DNA of 64,000 bases from Pontibacter virosus (GCF_003096355.1 NZ_QEKI01000002.1:433218-497217); one strand, 5' to 3'; counted from the first letter of the stretch, positions 30,716-39,428 are shown. Made by a program: numbers and translations. The notes: a model not told the origin generated them from the letters alone.

Positions 30716-31519
30716 TTGTTACCTCTATACAAAGCAGTTTCCCTTATCAACCCAGTAATGGGAGGCGGTTCGACTCGCCCTTGGCTGGTCACGGTAAAGA
30801 CTCCATATGGGTTTGACAGCTATGTACTGAAACTATTCAGTTCCAAAGACACATCGCAGCTCCCATACCTCAACAAAGAGGTGTTTGCTGCCACGATTGC
30901 AGAGGAGTTGGAAATTCCGACACCACCACCAGCTTTGATAGAGCTTGACCGTAACTTCATAGCTACTTTGGGGGAGGCAGAGCGGGAAAGGGTAAATATG
31001 TTAGACCGCAATATTGTGTTTGGCTGCCAGTTTCAAGACGGATACAACGAATTTGGGGCGGCATTCAATCCAAAGAGCTTTGGATTCGTACATGCACAAA
31101 CAATTTTTGCATTCGACGTTTTTATTAGGAACTTTGACCGCAGAAGGGTCAAACCGAATCTTTTGGTAACAAATAATGACTATATGTGCATTGATCACGA
31201 TAAGTCATTGGAGATTAGCAAGACATTCGACGAGTACCTCAACCTTGATGGATGGGGGGTATTTGCAAACGATGGAGACACAGGACATCTCTTCCACAGC
31301 CACTTAAAGTCTGAAAGGAAAAAAGGAAAAGCAGTGGATTTCTCGGAATTTCAGGAATTACTCAAGACATTCAACACGAGGGCACTGTCTGCTGCCGCAA
31401 CTCGCTTAAATGAATTCTCGATAGAAACTGAGGACCATTACGAGATAGAGCATTACCTACAGGAGATAATTGTAGCAAAAGCGAAATTTTTTAAATTACT
31501 TAATCATTTAATAGGATAG
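30716..31519 (+). CDS. HipA-like protein kinase (HipA_2 family)
   Basis: A 267-residue kinase-fold protein, shorter than the toxin HipA (about 440). It has a Gly-rich start GGGSTRPWLV, a likely ATP-site Lys in SYVLKLFSS, the catalytic loop IRNFDRRRVKPNLL near 135-150 (Asp and Asn as in HipA) and a metal site DHDKSLEI near 159. The start is a TTG. Its TAG stop is followed directly by the ATG of the DUF3037 gene, so the two are coupled. The pair recurs in bacteria (from memory). It may be a toxin-antitoxin or defence module; this is inference. Confidence 0.8.
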   Translation: MLPLYKAVSLINPVMGGGSTRPWLVTVKTPYGFDSYVLKLFSSKDTSQLPYLNKEVFAATIAEELEIPTPPPALIELDRNFIATLGEAERERVNMLDRNIVFGCQFQDGYNEFGAAFNPKSFGFVHAQTIFAFDVFIRNFDRRRVKPNLLVTNNDYMCIDHDKSLEISKTFDEYLNLDGWGVFANDGDTGHLFHSHLKSERKKGKAVDFSEFQELLKTFNTRALSAAATRLNEFSIETEDHYEIEHYLQEIIVAKAKFFKLLNHLIG

Positions 31520-32377
31520 ATGGACGGCAAATTCCAATATAGCGTTTTGAAGTACCGCCACTCCTATGCCATAGGCGAGGTGGTAAACCTCGGCGTTCTC
31601 TTCCTATTCGAGGACGGCGAGATAGTTTTCTCATTCCCAACCAAGCTAGGCCGCCTGTCTCATATGTACAACTATGGCCTGTCTATAAATTTCATAAAGA
31701 AGACACTCACTGCATTCAAAACCAGAGCAAGCAAACTCACCAGGAGCAGTGACGAAATCAAAGGCCTGGAGGACAATCTACCTTATATAATTGGGCAGTA
31801 CTTTTTGCCTGAGAACGCATCGTCTCTGTTCTTTAGTGACACCTGCAAGGGGGTATATGATGATAAGGCTGAGATAGTAAAATATTTCAGCAACTTCTAT
31901 CTAGGCTGGTACGAAACTAGAACTGAAGAGAAAAAAGACGACAAGTACATTGTAGACCAAGTGAAGTCTTTCCTGAAACGAGAATATTCGCAGGAGGTAG
32001 AGAAAAAAATGAGGCTTGATTTGACGCTTTCTGACAGCAAACACTTGGTGTCAGAAAAATTTGAGTATGGCTGGCAGAACGGGACATTGAACCTGATTAC
32101 GCCAATCAGCCTAGATTTGCAAAGCGAGCAGTATTATGAAACTAAAGCTCTCAAATGGAGAAGCTTGCTGGGTATGTTTAAGCCTGAAGCTGACTCTAAG
32201 GGTATCACTTTTGATATATTCGTGGCCAAACCGACGGAGAGAGACCTTTTCTCCAAATACGACAAAGCAATAAAGGTTATCATTGGCTCGGATGCCCCAA
32301 TAAGAACATATGAAGAGGAAGAGTACGAAGATTACCTAGACCACGCAGCACAGACGGTTATAGGCCGTCAAGAATAA
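31520..32377 (+). CDS. DUF3037 protein, partner of the HipA-like kinase
   Basis: A 285-residue protein with the DUF3037 start YSVLKYRHSYAIGEVVNLGVLF. No TM segment, metal site or known catalytic motif is visible. Its ATG touches the kinase stop codon and a terminator follows 13 bp after it, so the two genes form a closed two-gene unit. It could be a substrate, activator or inhibitor of the kinase; function unknown. Confidence 0.8.
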   Translation: MDGKFQYSVLKYRHSYAIGEVVNLGVLFLFEDGEIVFSFPTKLGRLSHMYNYGLSINFIKKTLTAFKTRASKLTRSSDEIKGLEDNLPYIIGQYFLPENASSLFFSDTCKGVYDDKAEIVKYFSNFYLGWYETRTEEKKDDKYIVDQVKSFLKREYSQEVEKKMRLDLTLSDSKHLVSEKFEYGWQNGTLNLITPISLDLQSEQYYETKALKWRSLLGMFKPEADSKGITFDIFVAKPTERDLFSKYDKAIKVIIGSDAPIRTYEEEEYEDYLDHAAQTVIGRQE

Positions 32378-32389
32378 TAGTATCTCAAC

Positions 32390-32415
32390 AAAAAGCGGCT
32401 GACGGGCCGCTTTTT
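32390..32415 (+). terminator. Intrinsic terminator after the HipA-like/DUF3037 pair
   Basis: A 10-bp perfect stem (AAAAAGCGGC with GCCGCTTTTT) and a 6-nt loop, followed by CTTTT. Confidence 0.92.
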
Positions 32416-32585
32416 CTTTTACCACCTGTTTACCACTACAATGTTCTCGGCCGTGAGGACCTGCTGCCTGCCCAGCTCCTGTGCCTTGCTACAAATGCTC
32501 TCTTTTGGTGTATCACATGTGAGCACCCCGCCCGCGATGCAGTGATGAGGCATCTCCTTCAGTTGAGGCCTGCGTACGCGCTCTA

Positions 32586-32837
32586 ATGGAACTCTACGAA
32601 TTTAACATGATGCCACAGGCTGAACGACCTGCAGCCGTATGGATGCATGGCTGTTTTCTCGCTATCAGAAGCGAAGCACCTTATAGTGTTGTGCTGTACC
32701 ACATGAGAAGCTTCTTTGTGGAAGTCTGGTATGATTCACTAAGTAATCACATTGAGCACTCCAGAGGCTTTAAAAGTAAGAATTGCCTAGAGCCATACTT
32801 GGCCTTGATAGATGTAACTGATTTATTAAGGCAATGA
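32586..32837 (+). CDS. Small conserved-looking protein of unknown function
   Basis: An 83-residue protein (MELYEFNMMPQAERPAAVWMHGCFLA, then YSVVLYHMRSFFVEVWYD and LEPYLALIDVTDLL). The pattern resembles small proteins often seen in mobile regions of Hymenobacteraceae, from memory. Well-ordered alternation of hydrophobic and polar residues supports translation. No function known. Confidence 0.6.
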   Translation: MELYEFNMMPQAERPAAVWMHGCFLAIRSEAPYSVVLYHMRSFFVEVWYDSLSNHIEHSRGFKSKNCLEPYLALIDVTDLLRQ

Positions 32838-33282
32838 TCAGCATTGGCTCAAAGTACCATAGCTGCCAAATCTAGGAACGTCACTCACCCTAAGCTTGCC
32901 CTGAAAGGGGTTTACTCTCCTGGCCGGCCCTTCATATACAAACTCAAATGGCTGTCCCTGCATAGCTTCTTTGATCTATTTCCTCTTTGGGAAGATCTCG
33001 GTAGCCGGCTGTGCATCAATCAGGAAAAGACGCGATGTATGGCTCTGCAGGTACTCTCTTAGCTTTAATTTATCCATCATGCTGCTCTAATTCATCCTCC
33101 GCATTGTTAGCAAACAGGAGTCTCGTATTTATTTGTTTAAATATATTGGTTATAAAATACTATTAATTACATTTAAGGAGCATTACGCGGCATATTTCTA
33201 TCTGCTATCAAAGAAGACTGCCACCTGTAGCAAATGGTTGCAGTTGTAATGCCCATCAAGCAAAACATTAAATCTATAAGCT
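32838..33282. other. Gap without a convincing gene
   Basis: A 445-bp stretch. On the minus strand 32976-33080 could encode 34 residues (MMDKLKLREYLQSHTSRLF...), which looks like the start of a lost gene. The plus-strand frame at 32844-33062 has no protein-like character. Otherwise nothing clear. Confidence 0.45.
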
Positions 33283-33840
33283 ATGCAACTCAGAGTCCTG
33301 CTTACATCACTTCTACTGCTCGTAATCCTGAGCGCCACTGCTCAAATACCAACTACTGACGGTCGCGCCCACTACTCTGTAGTCACAACCGTTGATGGCA
33401 TGAATAAAGACGAGCTCTACCTAGCTGCCTTAGCTTGGGTTAATAAGACCTACAACTCAGGTAAGACCGTTACCCAGACTGCTAATCAGGATGGTGGTAT
33501 GATCATTGGCAAAGCCCTCTCCAATCGACTTCTTTACAACAACATGGGCATGAAGAAGGATGCTGGCCACTTCGCCTACACCTTCACCATTCAAACAAAG
33601 GATGGCCGCTATAAAGTAGACATTGAGAGCATTACCTATGAAAAGGGGGAAATGGTGCTAAAGCCCGGAGCAGACCTTGCAGAAGATTTTCCCCATAATT
33701 GGACAGGGTTAATCGGGGATAACAAACAAACCAGGAGAGAGTGGCTAAGCATGCAGGGGCAGGCTCACGCATACTTTACCTTGCTTTTGGAGGACCTTGC
33801 TGCACACATGCAAAAAGCTAAGCAGGCTAGTGCTTGGTAA
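33283..33840 (+). CDS. Secreted DUF4468 protein
   Basis: A 185-residue protein with a signal peptide (1-20, ending SATAQ) and a DUF4468-type domain: an early VDGMNKDELYLAALAWVNKTYNS segment, then YTFTIQTKDGRYKVDIESITYE. These are TBP-like beta-sheet proteins of the envelope in Bacteroidota with unknown role. It is cargo of the element, not phage-like. Confidence 0.75.
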   Translation: MQLRVLLTSLLLLVILSATAQIPTTDGRAHYSVVTTVDGMNKDELYLAALAWVNKTYNSGKTVTQTANQDGGMIIGKALSNRLLYNNMGMKKDAGHFAYTFTIQTKDGRYKVDIESITYEKGEMVLKPGADLAEDFPHNWTGLIGDNKQTRREWLSMQGQAHAYFTLLLEDLAAHMQKAKQASAW

Positions 33841-33943
33841 TCTTAGGTGAATAGACATAATAGGTATGTCGTAATTAAAATGTTCAGCTTAACAGCTTAT
33901 AACGAACGGGTGCGAATTCAAAATTAACTTGATATTAACTGAT

Positions 33944-35410
33944 ATGGCATTGAAATTTAGACGTAGGCAAAAACTGTTTCCTGGAGTTTATCTTAACTTT
34001 AGCTCCAAAGGTGTAAGTACCACTATAGGTATACCCGGGCTGAATGTCAATGTCGGTCAAAAGGGAGCATACCTGAATACCGGCATCCCTGGAACCGGTC
34101 TCTACAACAGACAAAAGATCAGCATTGACCCAAGCAATAATAACCTCTTACACCAACACGAAGAGTCTGTATATGAGCCATACTACTTTATGCCTCGAAG
34201 CCTAGAGGGGGAAATTAAAAGCAAAAACGCCAACTCCGTAACTAGTGCTGGCTTATCGGAATTAAAGGAAATGTTCTTGTCGGCCAATCAAGAAAAAGCA
34301 GATATCCAAAGGGAAATACCGAATGTTTCTTCTCAGGTGAAAAGCGCAGCAACGCTGAAAACGGTCTCCCAGCTTCTGATCTTTGGACTCTTCACTGATA
34401 AGTTCAAAAAGATTCATGAAGAGAAGTCACAGTATTTAACTTCTTTGAAACATCAAGAGAAGGAGTGTAAGGTGCAGCTTGACATAGCCATTGAACCTAA
34501 TATAAAGCATAAGCATGAGCAGCTGATGCGCTCTTTTAAGCTTGTGTCCGGATCGGTTAAAGTATGGGATAAAACCTCATCTATTAAAAACCTTGAAAAC
34601 AAATCGGCTGCAGGTCAATCCGTTGAGAGAACAATAACCCATGTAGGGTATAATAAAATCGACATCATAAATGCTGATTTCGATGCACTATACTTCCAAA
34701 ACAAGAACGGCAGCGACATCTACATCTATCCTGCCTTCGCCGTGGTATTTGACAACCTTCTCAACTTTGGTCTTGTTGACTTGAGAGAGCTCAATATAAG
34801 CTTTAGGACTAGCAGGTTTTTAGAAGAGGAGGAGATACCTTCAGACTCCAGGATAGTTGGAGAAACATGGGCCAAAGTGAATAAAGATGGTACACCAGAC
34901 CGTCGTTTTAAAGGCAACTACAAGATCCCAATTGTTGAGTATGGCGAGGTCATTTTCAAAAGTCCAGGAGGGGTTCATGAGGTGTTCATGTTTAGTAATC
35001 ATAATGCGGCTAAAGAATTTGTGGACCATTATAACAACTACATTTCTACAGAGGCTTCGAACAAAAACAGCCAGAGGATTGCCCCATTAATGGAGGATGA
35101 GCATCCAATAAGCAACAGCTATGTAAGCCACAGACAAGCAGCAATAGTTGGTATGGGAGAAGCCAAGCACATTGAATACAACCAGTTAAGAGTGATTGTC
35201 ATTTCCGACAATTTTTTTAGGCTTGAACTACCGGATGGGGAGATAGTGACAGGAAAGTTAGCCCCACTAGGAAACCCAGATAGAGTGGAGGAAGGTGCTG
35301 CATACTATACGACAGACAAGGGATGCCCTTTAGTGATTAAGCCCACAGAAATCTTTATCAATTTATTTTCGACACATGACGCTGCCTATACATTTTTCCT
35401 CAAAGAATAA
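33944..35410 (+). CDS. DUF4236-domain protein
   Basis: A 488-residue protein. The N-terminal 55 residues are a DUF4236 domain (FRRRQKLFPGVYLNFSSKGVSTTIGIPGLNVNVG, then GIPGTGLY). The middle (about 90-200) is helical and charged. The rest is a beta-rich region of unknown type, including FDALYFQNKNGSDIYIYPAF and FKSPGGVHEVFMFSNHNAAKEFV. An ATG five codons upstream is possible, but MALKFRRRQKL is the usual DUF4236 start. Function unknown. Confidence 0.75.
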   Translation: MALKFRRRQKLFPGVYLNFSSKGVSTTIGIPGLNVNVGQKGAYLNTGIPGTGLYNRQKISIDPSNNNLLHQHEESVYEPYYFMPRSLEGEIKSKNANSVTSAGLSELKEMFLSANQEKADIQREIPNVSSQVKSAATLKTVSQLLIFGLFTDKFKKIHEEKSQYLTSLKHQEKECKVQLDIAIEPNIKHKHEQLMRSFKLVSGSVKVWDKTSSIKNLENKSAAGQSVERTITHVGYNKIDIINADFDALYFQNKNGSDIYIYPAFAVVFDNLLNFGLVDLRELNISFRTSRFLEEEEIPSDSRIVGETWAKVNKDGTPDRRFKGNYKIPIVEYGEVIFKSPGGVHEVFMFSNHNAAKEFVDHYNNYISTEASNKNSQRIAPLMEDEHPISNSYVSHRQAAIVGMGEAKHIEYNQLRVIVISDNFFRLELPDGEIVTGKLAPLGNPDRVEEGAAYYTTDKGCPLVIKPTEIFINLFSTHDAAYTFFLKE

Positions 35411-36274
35411 AGAAACCTTCACCACTCAGTACCAAAAGTTAAAGCTGGTAGCCAACAATCCCATAGATGACTACCAGCTTGCTGTTTAAAACACAATGGG
35501 AGTCCTGAAATCGCCTAAAGCGAAGGGAAGCCTTGAGGCGTATATTAAAGCGTATATTCCCTTTTTAGTGGGAGGTACTAATGGCAATGGAGATGAATGG
35601 TAGTAAACCCATATCATATTACGTGAAGTATTTCTTGATCCTGGTCACCACCCACCCCAATCGGGTTGGCTATGAGTTGCACAAACTGAAGCGCGATTAC
35701 GAATAGATCACGTCAGTAATCTCTTGTGTTATAGTTACTACAGGAGAAGAAAATCTTCCGGTTTCGCTGATCTTTTGACCGGGGGTGGTTTAAAGGAGAC
35801 ACTCCCCATATGATAAGCTCTCATAATTTGTAAGAATTCGGCACCGATACGTACTACTTCTCTGCCCTATTAAGGCTTTTTTTAAGAATGTCATTATGCT
35901 GTTCAGCCTCTCGTACTATAGTTTACTACAAGGGAAACGGCTTTCGCGCAAAAACCATCGAAAGTCGACCAGGGGTGGTTTACAAGGTAGCCCCCTCCTG
36001 ACACGCGCATGCAGACTTGGCTCTATAATGCAACCCGGGATTGCATTATGTTTCCCTTGTTGGGCACAGATTGTAAGCTCTGCAAGGGTGACATTCCAAA
36101 TGCTACCCTACACTCAATCTCTCTTACTAACTCAATCTCTCTTACTATAGTATACTACAGATATAAAAACGACTTGATGAGGATTTGTTGATTTTTGGCA
36201 GGGTTCGATTTCAAATCCTACCCTCCACGTGTGGCACGTGCGCACTATTGCAGTAGACCACGTACCTTTGCCCC
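35411..36274. other. Hairpin-rich non-coding block 1
   Basis: 864 bp without a gene-like frame. It holds three boxes of form YTATAGT(W)TACTACA at 35729, 35916 and 36145, each followed 51-55 bp later by a GGG/CCC hairpin (35781-35807, 35971-35996, 36200-36224). A fourth related hairpin is at 36085-36109 and a perfect inverted repeat with 9-bp arms is at 36025-36049. The segments GACCRGGGGTGGTTTA at 35777 and 35967 match in 15 of 16 bases. Function unknown; structured RNAs or DNA-binding sites are both possible. Confidence 0.6.
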
Positions 36275-36625
36275 ATGAAGTGGCTGGAACTTAATGATGC
36301 TGTGATCGGCAGTGGCGCAATCTACCTGTTCGGGTGTGAACCTGGTCAGACTGCCTACCAGTTAAAGCGCCTGCTGAAGGAAAAGCGCCCTAATGTAATT
36401 ATCCTCTATGCCGGCTCTGCCAATAAGATCAAAGAATACCAGGCAATGCATTGGGTAAAGAGCTATGGCTCGGGTGTCTTTCACAACTACATGACAGAGG
36501 GCTATCGAAAGAATGTGCTGGCAACCGCGCTGCAATCACTTCATTCGGCCTTGCAGTGCCTCGAGCAGGTGCATGGCTTTATGCCTAAGGAAGTGGTGCT
36601 ACTGCGAGCCCATAAGAGCGCTTAG
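36275..36625 (+). CDS. Small protein of unknown function between the hairpin blocks
   Basis: A 116-residue protein without signal peptide or TM segment (YLFGCEPGQTAYQLKRLLKEKRPNVIILYAGSANK...). The alternation of strands and helices looks like a compact alpha/beta fold. Not recognised. It is the only gene within the hairpin-rich stretch 35.4-37.4 kb, so it may act with those structures. Confidence 0.6.
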   Translation: MKWLELNDAVIGSGAIYLFGCEPGQTAYQLKRLLKEKRPNVIILYAGSANKIKEYQAMHWVKSYGSGVFHNYMTEGYRKNVLATALQSLHSALQCLEQVHGFMPKEVVLLRAHKSA

Positions 36626-37443
36626 TTTATTACAGGCTTGCATCCCAAACTGCAAAATCGCAGGATGACTGCCTCCAGGAGTTCATCTAGGAGTTGGAGC
36701 CCAAACTTAGATTTCCAAGTTTGAACGCCCAAAGTGGCGAGCAAAAAGAGGGGGTTACAATTGAATCAGACCCGGGCAATAGGGTAAACCATGATAAAAT
36801 TTGCTTTACTACTTTTACTCAAAAACAGTAAAAGTCCGACAAGAGGGGAATTCTCCTTTTGCCTTTAGCAACCCCGGCTGCTCAAATCTGAGCATACCAC
36901 ATCTGCCCCACTGAATAAACAAAACTATTCATCATACCAGACTTGGGATTCCAAGTTTGCAGCCAAAGGTACTAATTTGGGCTATCCTATAATTAGCCGA
37001 GAAGCAAGGTCGGAATTCTTAACTCGGTATTTGAATCCCAATAGCGGAAGTCTGTTAGAGGCCATGGGCCGCGTTTTAAACGCGACCCCCAAAGGGAATA
37101 TCTTCACTTTGAAGTATTTGAGTCGCGGCCCATTGAAAGGTGATATGGGAATACACATACTAGTCTGCCTTTTACTTTTTTTACAGTAAAAGTCGTGTAT
37201 TGCTTGTCCTCTACGAATCTATACTGCTTGATGCACGCCCTTTTACCGGCATAGTATGAATGCGCAAAATTGCGTAGTGAATTAAGGGTGGCCAGGCCGC
37301 GTTTAAAACGCCACCTGTAGGGGGAACATCTTCATCCCGGATAACTTGAATATATCGATCACGTTTGAAACGCTTGACGTTCACCAGAGAAGTATATACT
37401 ACCTTGCAAGTTAACTCTAAATATCGCCAAAAAGGACATTATA
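36626..37443. other. Hairpin-rich non-coding block 2
   Basis: 818 bp with six hairpins spaced about 108-130 bp apart, in three related pairs: 36702-36723 and 36941-36956 (AAACTT/AAGTTT type), 36811-36835 and 37169-37192 (CTTTTACT/AGTAAAAG), 37070-37084 and 37299-37311 (GCGTTT/AAACGC). The fourth lies within a larger perfect inverted repeat with 10-bp arms, 37064-37073 and 37124-37133. No gene-like frame is seen on either strand. Confidence 0.6.
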
Positions 37444-37767
37444 ATGGCAGTGAAAGTAATTGAGGAGCATGAATATTTGAAGCTTCTGGAACGCCTCGAG
37501 AAGTTAGAACAGAAGGTCGCCAGCCTTGAAAAGACCGCCGTGCAATGGCTAACCACCGACCAAGCCTGTCAGCAACTGCAATGCGGCAGGGAAAAGCTCG
37601 ACAGCCTGCGCAAGTCCGGCAAGATCGAATACCGTAAGATCGGCGCCACCTACCGCTACCTGGCCTCCTCCATAGCTGACTGCTACGAGGAGACAATTAA
37701 AGCCAAATCGGGACGCGGGAAGAAGCTTCCCAAATTGGCAAATCAGAGTAAGAAACGATTGTCGTAA
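37444..37767 (+). CDS. HTH (excisionase/MerR-like) DNA-binding protein
   Basis: A 107-residue protein. An N-terminal coiled coil (about 10-35, EYLKLLERLEKLEQKVASLEK) precedes a winged HTH of the HTH_17 type (WLTTDQACQQLQCGREKLDSLRKSGKIEYRKIGATYRYLASSI) and a basic tail. Such proteins are frequent in Bacteroidota mobile elements and act as excision or transcription factors. It directly follows the hairpin-rich block. Confidence 0.8.
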   Translation: MAVKVIEEHEYLKLLERLEKLEQKVASLEKTAVQWLTTDQACQQLQCGREKLDSLRKSGKIEYRKIGATYRYLASSIADCYEETIKAKSGRGKKLPKLANQSKKRLS

Positions 37768-37850
37768 CCTAAGCCTAAACATCCATACTGATTAAACTTG
37801 AAAAGCCGAAGCAAAGCCCCGGCCCTTTCCGCTATGAAGTCGTAAAGTCT

Positions 37851-38285
37851 TTACTCGAAGTCATACATGCGTACATAGATTCGTTTGCCCCTGCCACGCT
37901 CGTTAAGCTGAGCCATCACGTACATGCGGTATGCGCCGTCCATCAGCCGGCCGTGCCTGTCCAGGCAAACCGGGCTCGCCTCGTCATAGGGGACAGCTGA
38001 CAGGATCGCCTCGAACTTGGCAAAGTGCACCTGGTTCTCTAAAGGAGCCGACCGACGCGGGCTGAGGTTGCGGTAAAAATAAATATTAGGCTCAATCCAG
38101 CCCTCCATCAGTACGGGAGCATCTTTGAATACGCTATGGTCATTGAGCGTATTGAGGCTGTTGGGCAGGTCGTTATGGCGCAGGAACGCCTGCAGGTTGT
38201 GCCGCATTGAAGCATTTGGCTTCTTGCAGCGTTGGGGCTTCTGTTTCCCGGTAAGTGTGGCGTTGATGGTAGTTGAAGTTTGCAT
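37851..38285 (-). CDS. Unknown protein with a ParB-like segment
   Basis: A 144-residue, basic, soluble protein. The stretch CLDRHGRLMDGAYRMYVMAQLNERG near 105-130 resembles the 'D..g.liDG.hR...a' element of ParB-type nuclease/CTPase folds. The match is weak. It is the last of three minus-strand genes divergent from the XRE regulator. Confidence 0.6.
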   Translation of the reverse strand: MQTSTTINATLTGKQKPQRCKKPNASMRHNLQAFLRHNDLPNSLNTLNDHSVFKDAPVLMEGWIEPNIYFYRNLSPRRSAPLENQVHFAKFEAILSAVPYDEASPVCLDRHGRLMDGAYRMYVMAQLNERGRGKRIYVRMYDFE

Positions 38286-38309
38286 GGCTGGTGACTAGTT
38301 TAATACTGC

Positions 38310-38633
38310 TTAAATTGAATTCTTATTATCAGGGGCAATACGCTCCTTGATGCTCTCCAGCGTGAAGCCTTTGCTTCGGAGATAGCTGATCAGGGACTTG
38401 GCCGACACGTAGAGCTTGCCCTCCCCCTTCATGGTCAACTCTCCCCTCTCTCTGGCGGCGTTGGTGCCCTTGTAGCTGGTCAGCCCGTGGATCTTCATGG
38501 CGTGCACTTGTGCTAGGGGTATCCAGCCATAGGCGTTCAACACAAGTTCAGCTATATCCTGCCGTTCTTCTAGCCTCTCAAGGCGCTCAATAAGCTGCTG
38601 GTGTTCTTTTAATGTAGGAACCTCGATACCCAT
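38310..38633 (-). CDS. Putative DNA-binding accessory protein
   Basis: A 107-residue protein. An N-terminal coiled coil (EHQQLIERLERLEERQDI) is followed by a helix-turn-helix-like region WIPLAQVHAMKIHGLTSYKGTNAARERGELTMKGEGKLYVSAKSLISYLRSKG. The layout matches the HTH proteins at 37444 and 47919. Its ATG lies just ahead of the stop of the upstream gene, so they are coupled. Confidence 0.65.
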   Translation of the reverse strand: MGIEVPTLKEHQQLIERLERLEERQDIAELVLNAYGWIPLAQVHAMKIHGLTSYKGTNAARERGELTMKGEGKLYVSAKSLISYLRSKGFTLESIKERIAPDNKNSI

Positions 38634-38635
38634 GG

Positions 38636-38926
38636 CTACACATCCAGATCTACGCCCTTAGCTCCTCTCAGCAACGCATTGCGCAACTGGCGTAGGGTAA
38701 AGAGCAGGTTGCTGGCATAAATTGCATCAAATCCCCCATTGAGGAACATATCTAAGAGAAGACTGTGTGCATCTTCCAGCGATTTAGCGATGCATTCCGG
38801 CTGACTTGTACTTTCCATAACAAGGTTGAGCAATGCTGTTGCATCAAAGGATTCCTCAGGGGAGTGCTTGTAGTGGAATACAGTGTTTATCATTTCTGCT
38901 GGCTGAGTTTGTGTTAAGCTTTTCAT
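38636..38926 (-). CDS. Small protein of unknown function
   Basis: A 96-residue, mostly helical protein (DATALLNLVMESTSQPECIAKSLEDAHSLLLDMF..., then LLFTLRQLRNALLRGAKGVDLDV). First gene of the minus-strand trio, opposite the XRE regulator. No family recognised. It may be one of the genes the regulator represses. Confidence 0.6.
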   Translation of the reverse strand: MKSLTQTQPAEMINTVFHYKHSPEESFDATALLNLVMESTSQPECIAKSLEDAHSLLLDMFLNGGFDAIYASNLLFTLRQLRNALLRGAKGVDLDV

Positions 38927-38931
38927 ATACT

Positions 38932-38972
38932 TTACCTTTGTTAGTTATTTAAAGACTTTTATTACCTTTGTT
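38932..38972. promoter_or_regulatory. Paired candidate operators in the divergent promoter
   Basis: TTACCTTTGTT occurs at 38932-38942 and again at 38962-38972, 30 bp apart, so about three helical turns. The sites lie between the minus-strand trio and the XRE regulator, right downstream of a minus-strand -7 match (38986-38993, TAAATTTG). Binding there would block that promoter's transcript. Confidence 0.5.
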
Positions 38973-39059
38973 CGTATTAATAAGACAAATTTAGTACCTT
39001 ATACCGAACAATGCAAATAAACGTTTTATTTTATCTAACAATTTATTTAAAAGTTTAAT

Positions 39060-39389
39060 ATGTCTGAACAAACTACTTTTGGAGGCCGCTTAAAGGACTT
39101 CCGGAAAGCCAAAAAACTGAGTGGGGAAGAACTTGGTGGAATTGTAGGGATAGGCCGTGGGCAAGTATCCAGTATCGAAAATAATAAATCCATGCTCACT
39201 TTAGAGGGCTGTATCAAGCTGTGTAATGCTTACCCTGAGTTGGACGCCAATTGGCTGATAACCGGTCAGGGTGAAATGCTCAAAGACAGCGAGCAGTCAA
39301 ATGGGGATTGCTGGCCCCTGCTCCAGGCTGAGCGCATTAAATCCGAAACGCTGGAAGCCCTCCTTAGCAAACACGGCATTATCAAATAG
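39060..39389 (+). CDS. XRE-family HTH transcriptional regulator
   Basis: A 109-residue Cro/CI-type repressor. The HTH spans about 8-65 (LKDFRKAKKLSGEELGGIVGIGRGQVSSIENNKSMLTLEGC), followed by WLITGQGEML, a segment frequent in phage repressors of Bacteroidota. It is divergent from the three minus-strand genes and convergent with the tape-measure operon. It is the likely master regulator of the element. Confidence 0.88.
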   Translation: MSEQTTFGGRLKDFRKAKKLSGEELGGIVGIGRGQVSSIENNKSMLTLEGCIKLCNAYPELDANWLITGQGEMLKDSEQSNGDCWPLLQAERIKSETLEALLSKHGIIK

Positions 39390-39428
39390 CCATGGCGCCA
39401 GTAACTTTAGAAGGTATATATATAAAAT

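Noticed and set aside
35896..36191. Frames of 60-84 residues in the hairpin-rich block
   Set aside because: They run across the repeated boxes and hairpins, have no protein-like composition and overlap each other. The repeats explain the region better.
36977..37189. A 70-residue plus-strand frame
   Set aside because: It covers two hairpins of the array and has no recognisable pattern.
35411..37443. Retron, DGR or integron cassette array
   Set aside because: No reverse transcriptase is seen and the integrase is a tRNA-targeting type. An attC-like fold could not be shown by eye, so the idea stays only as a test.
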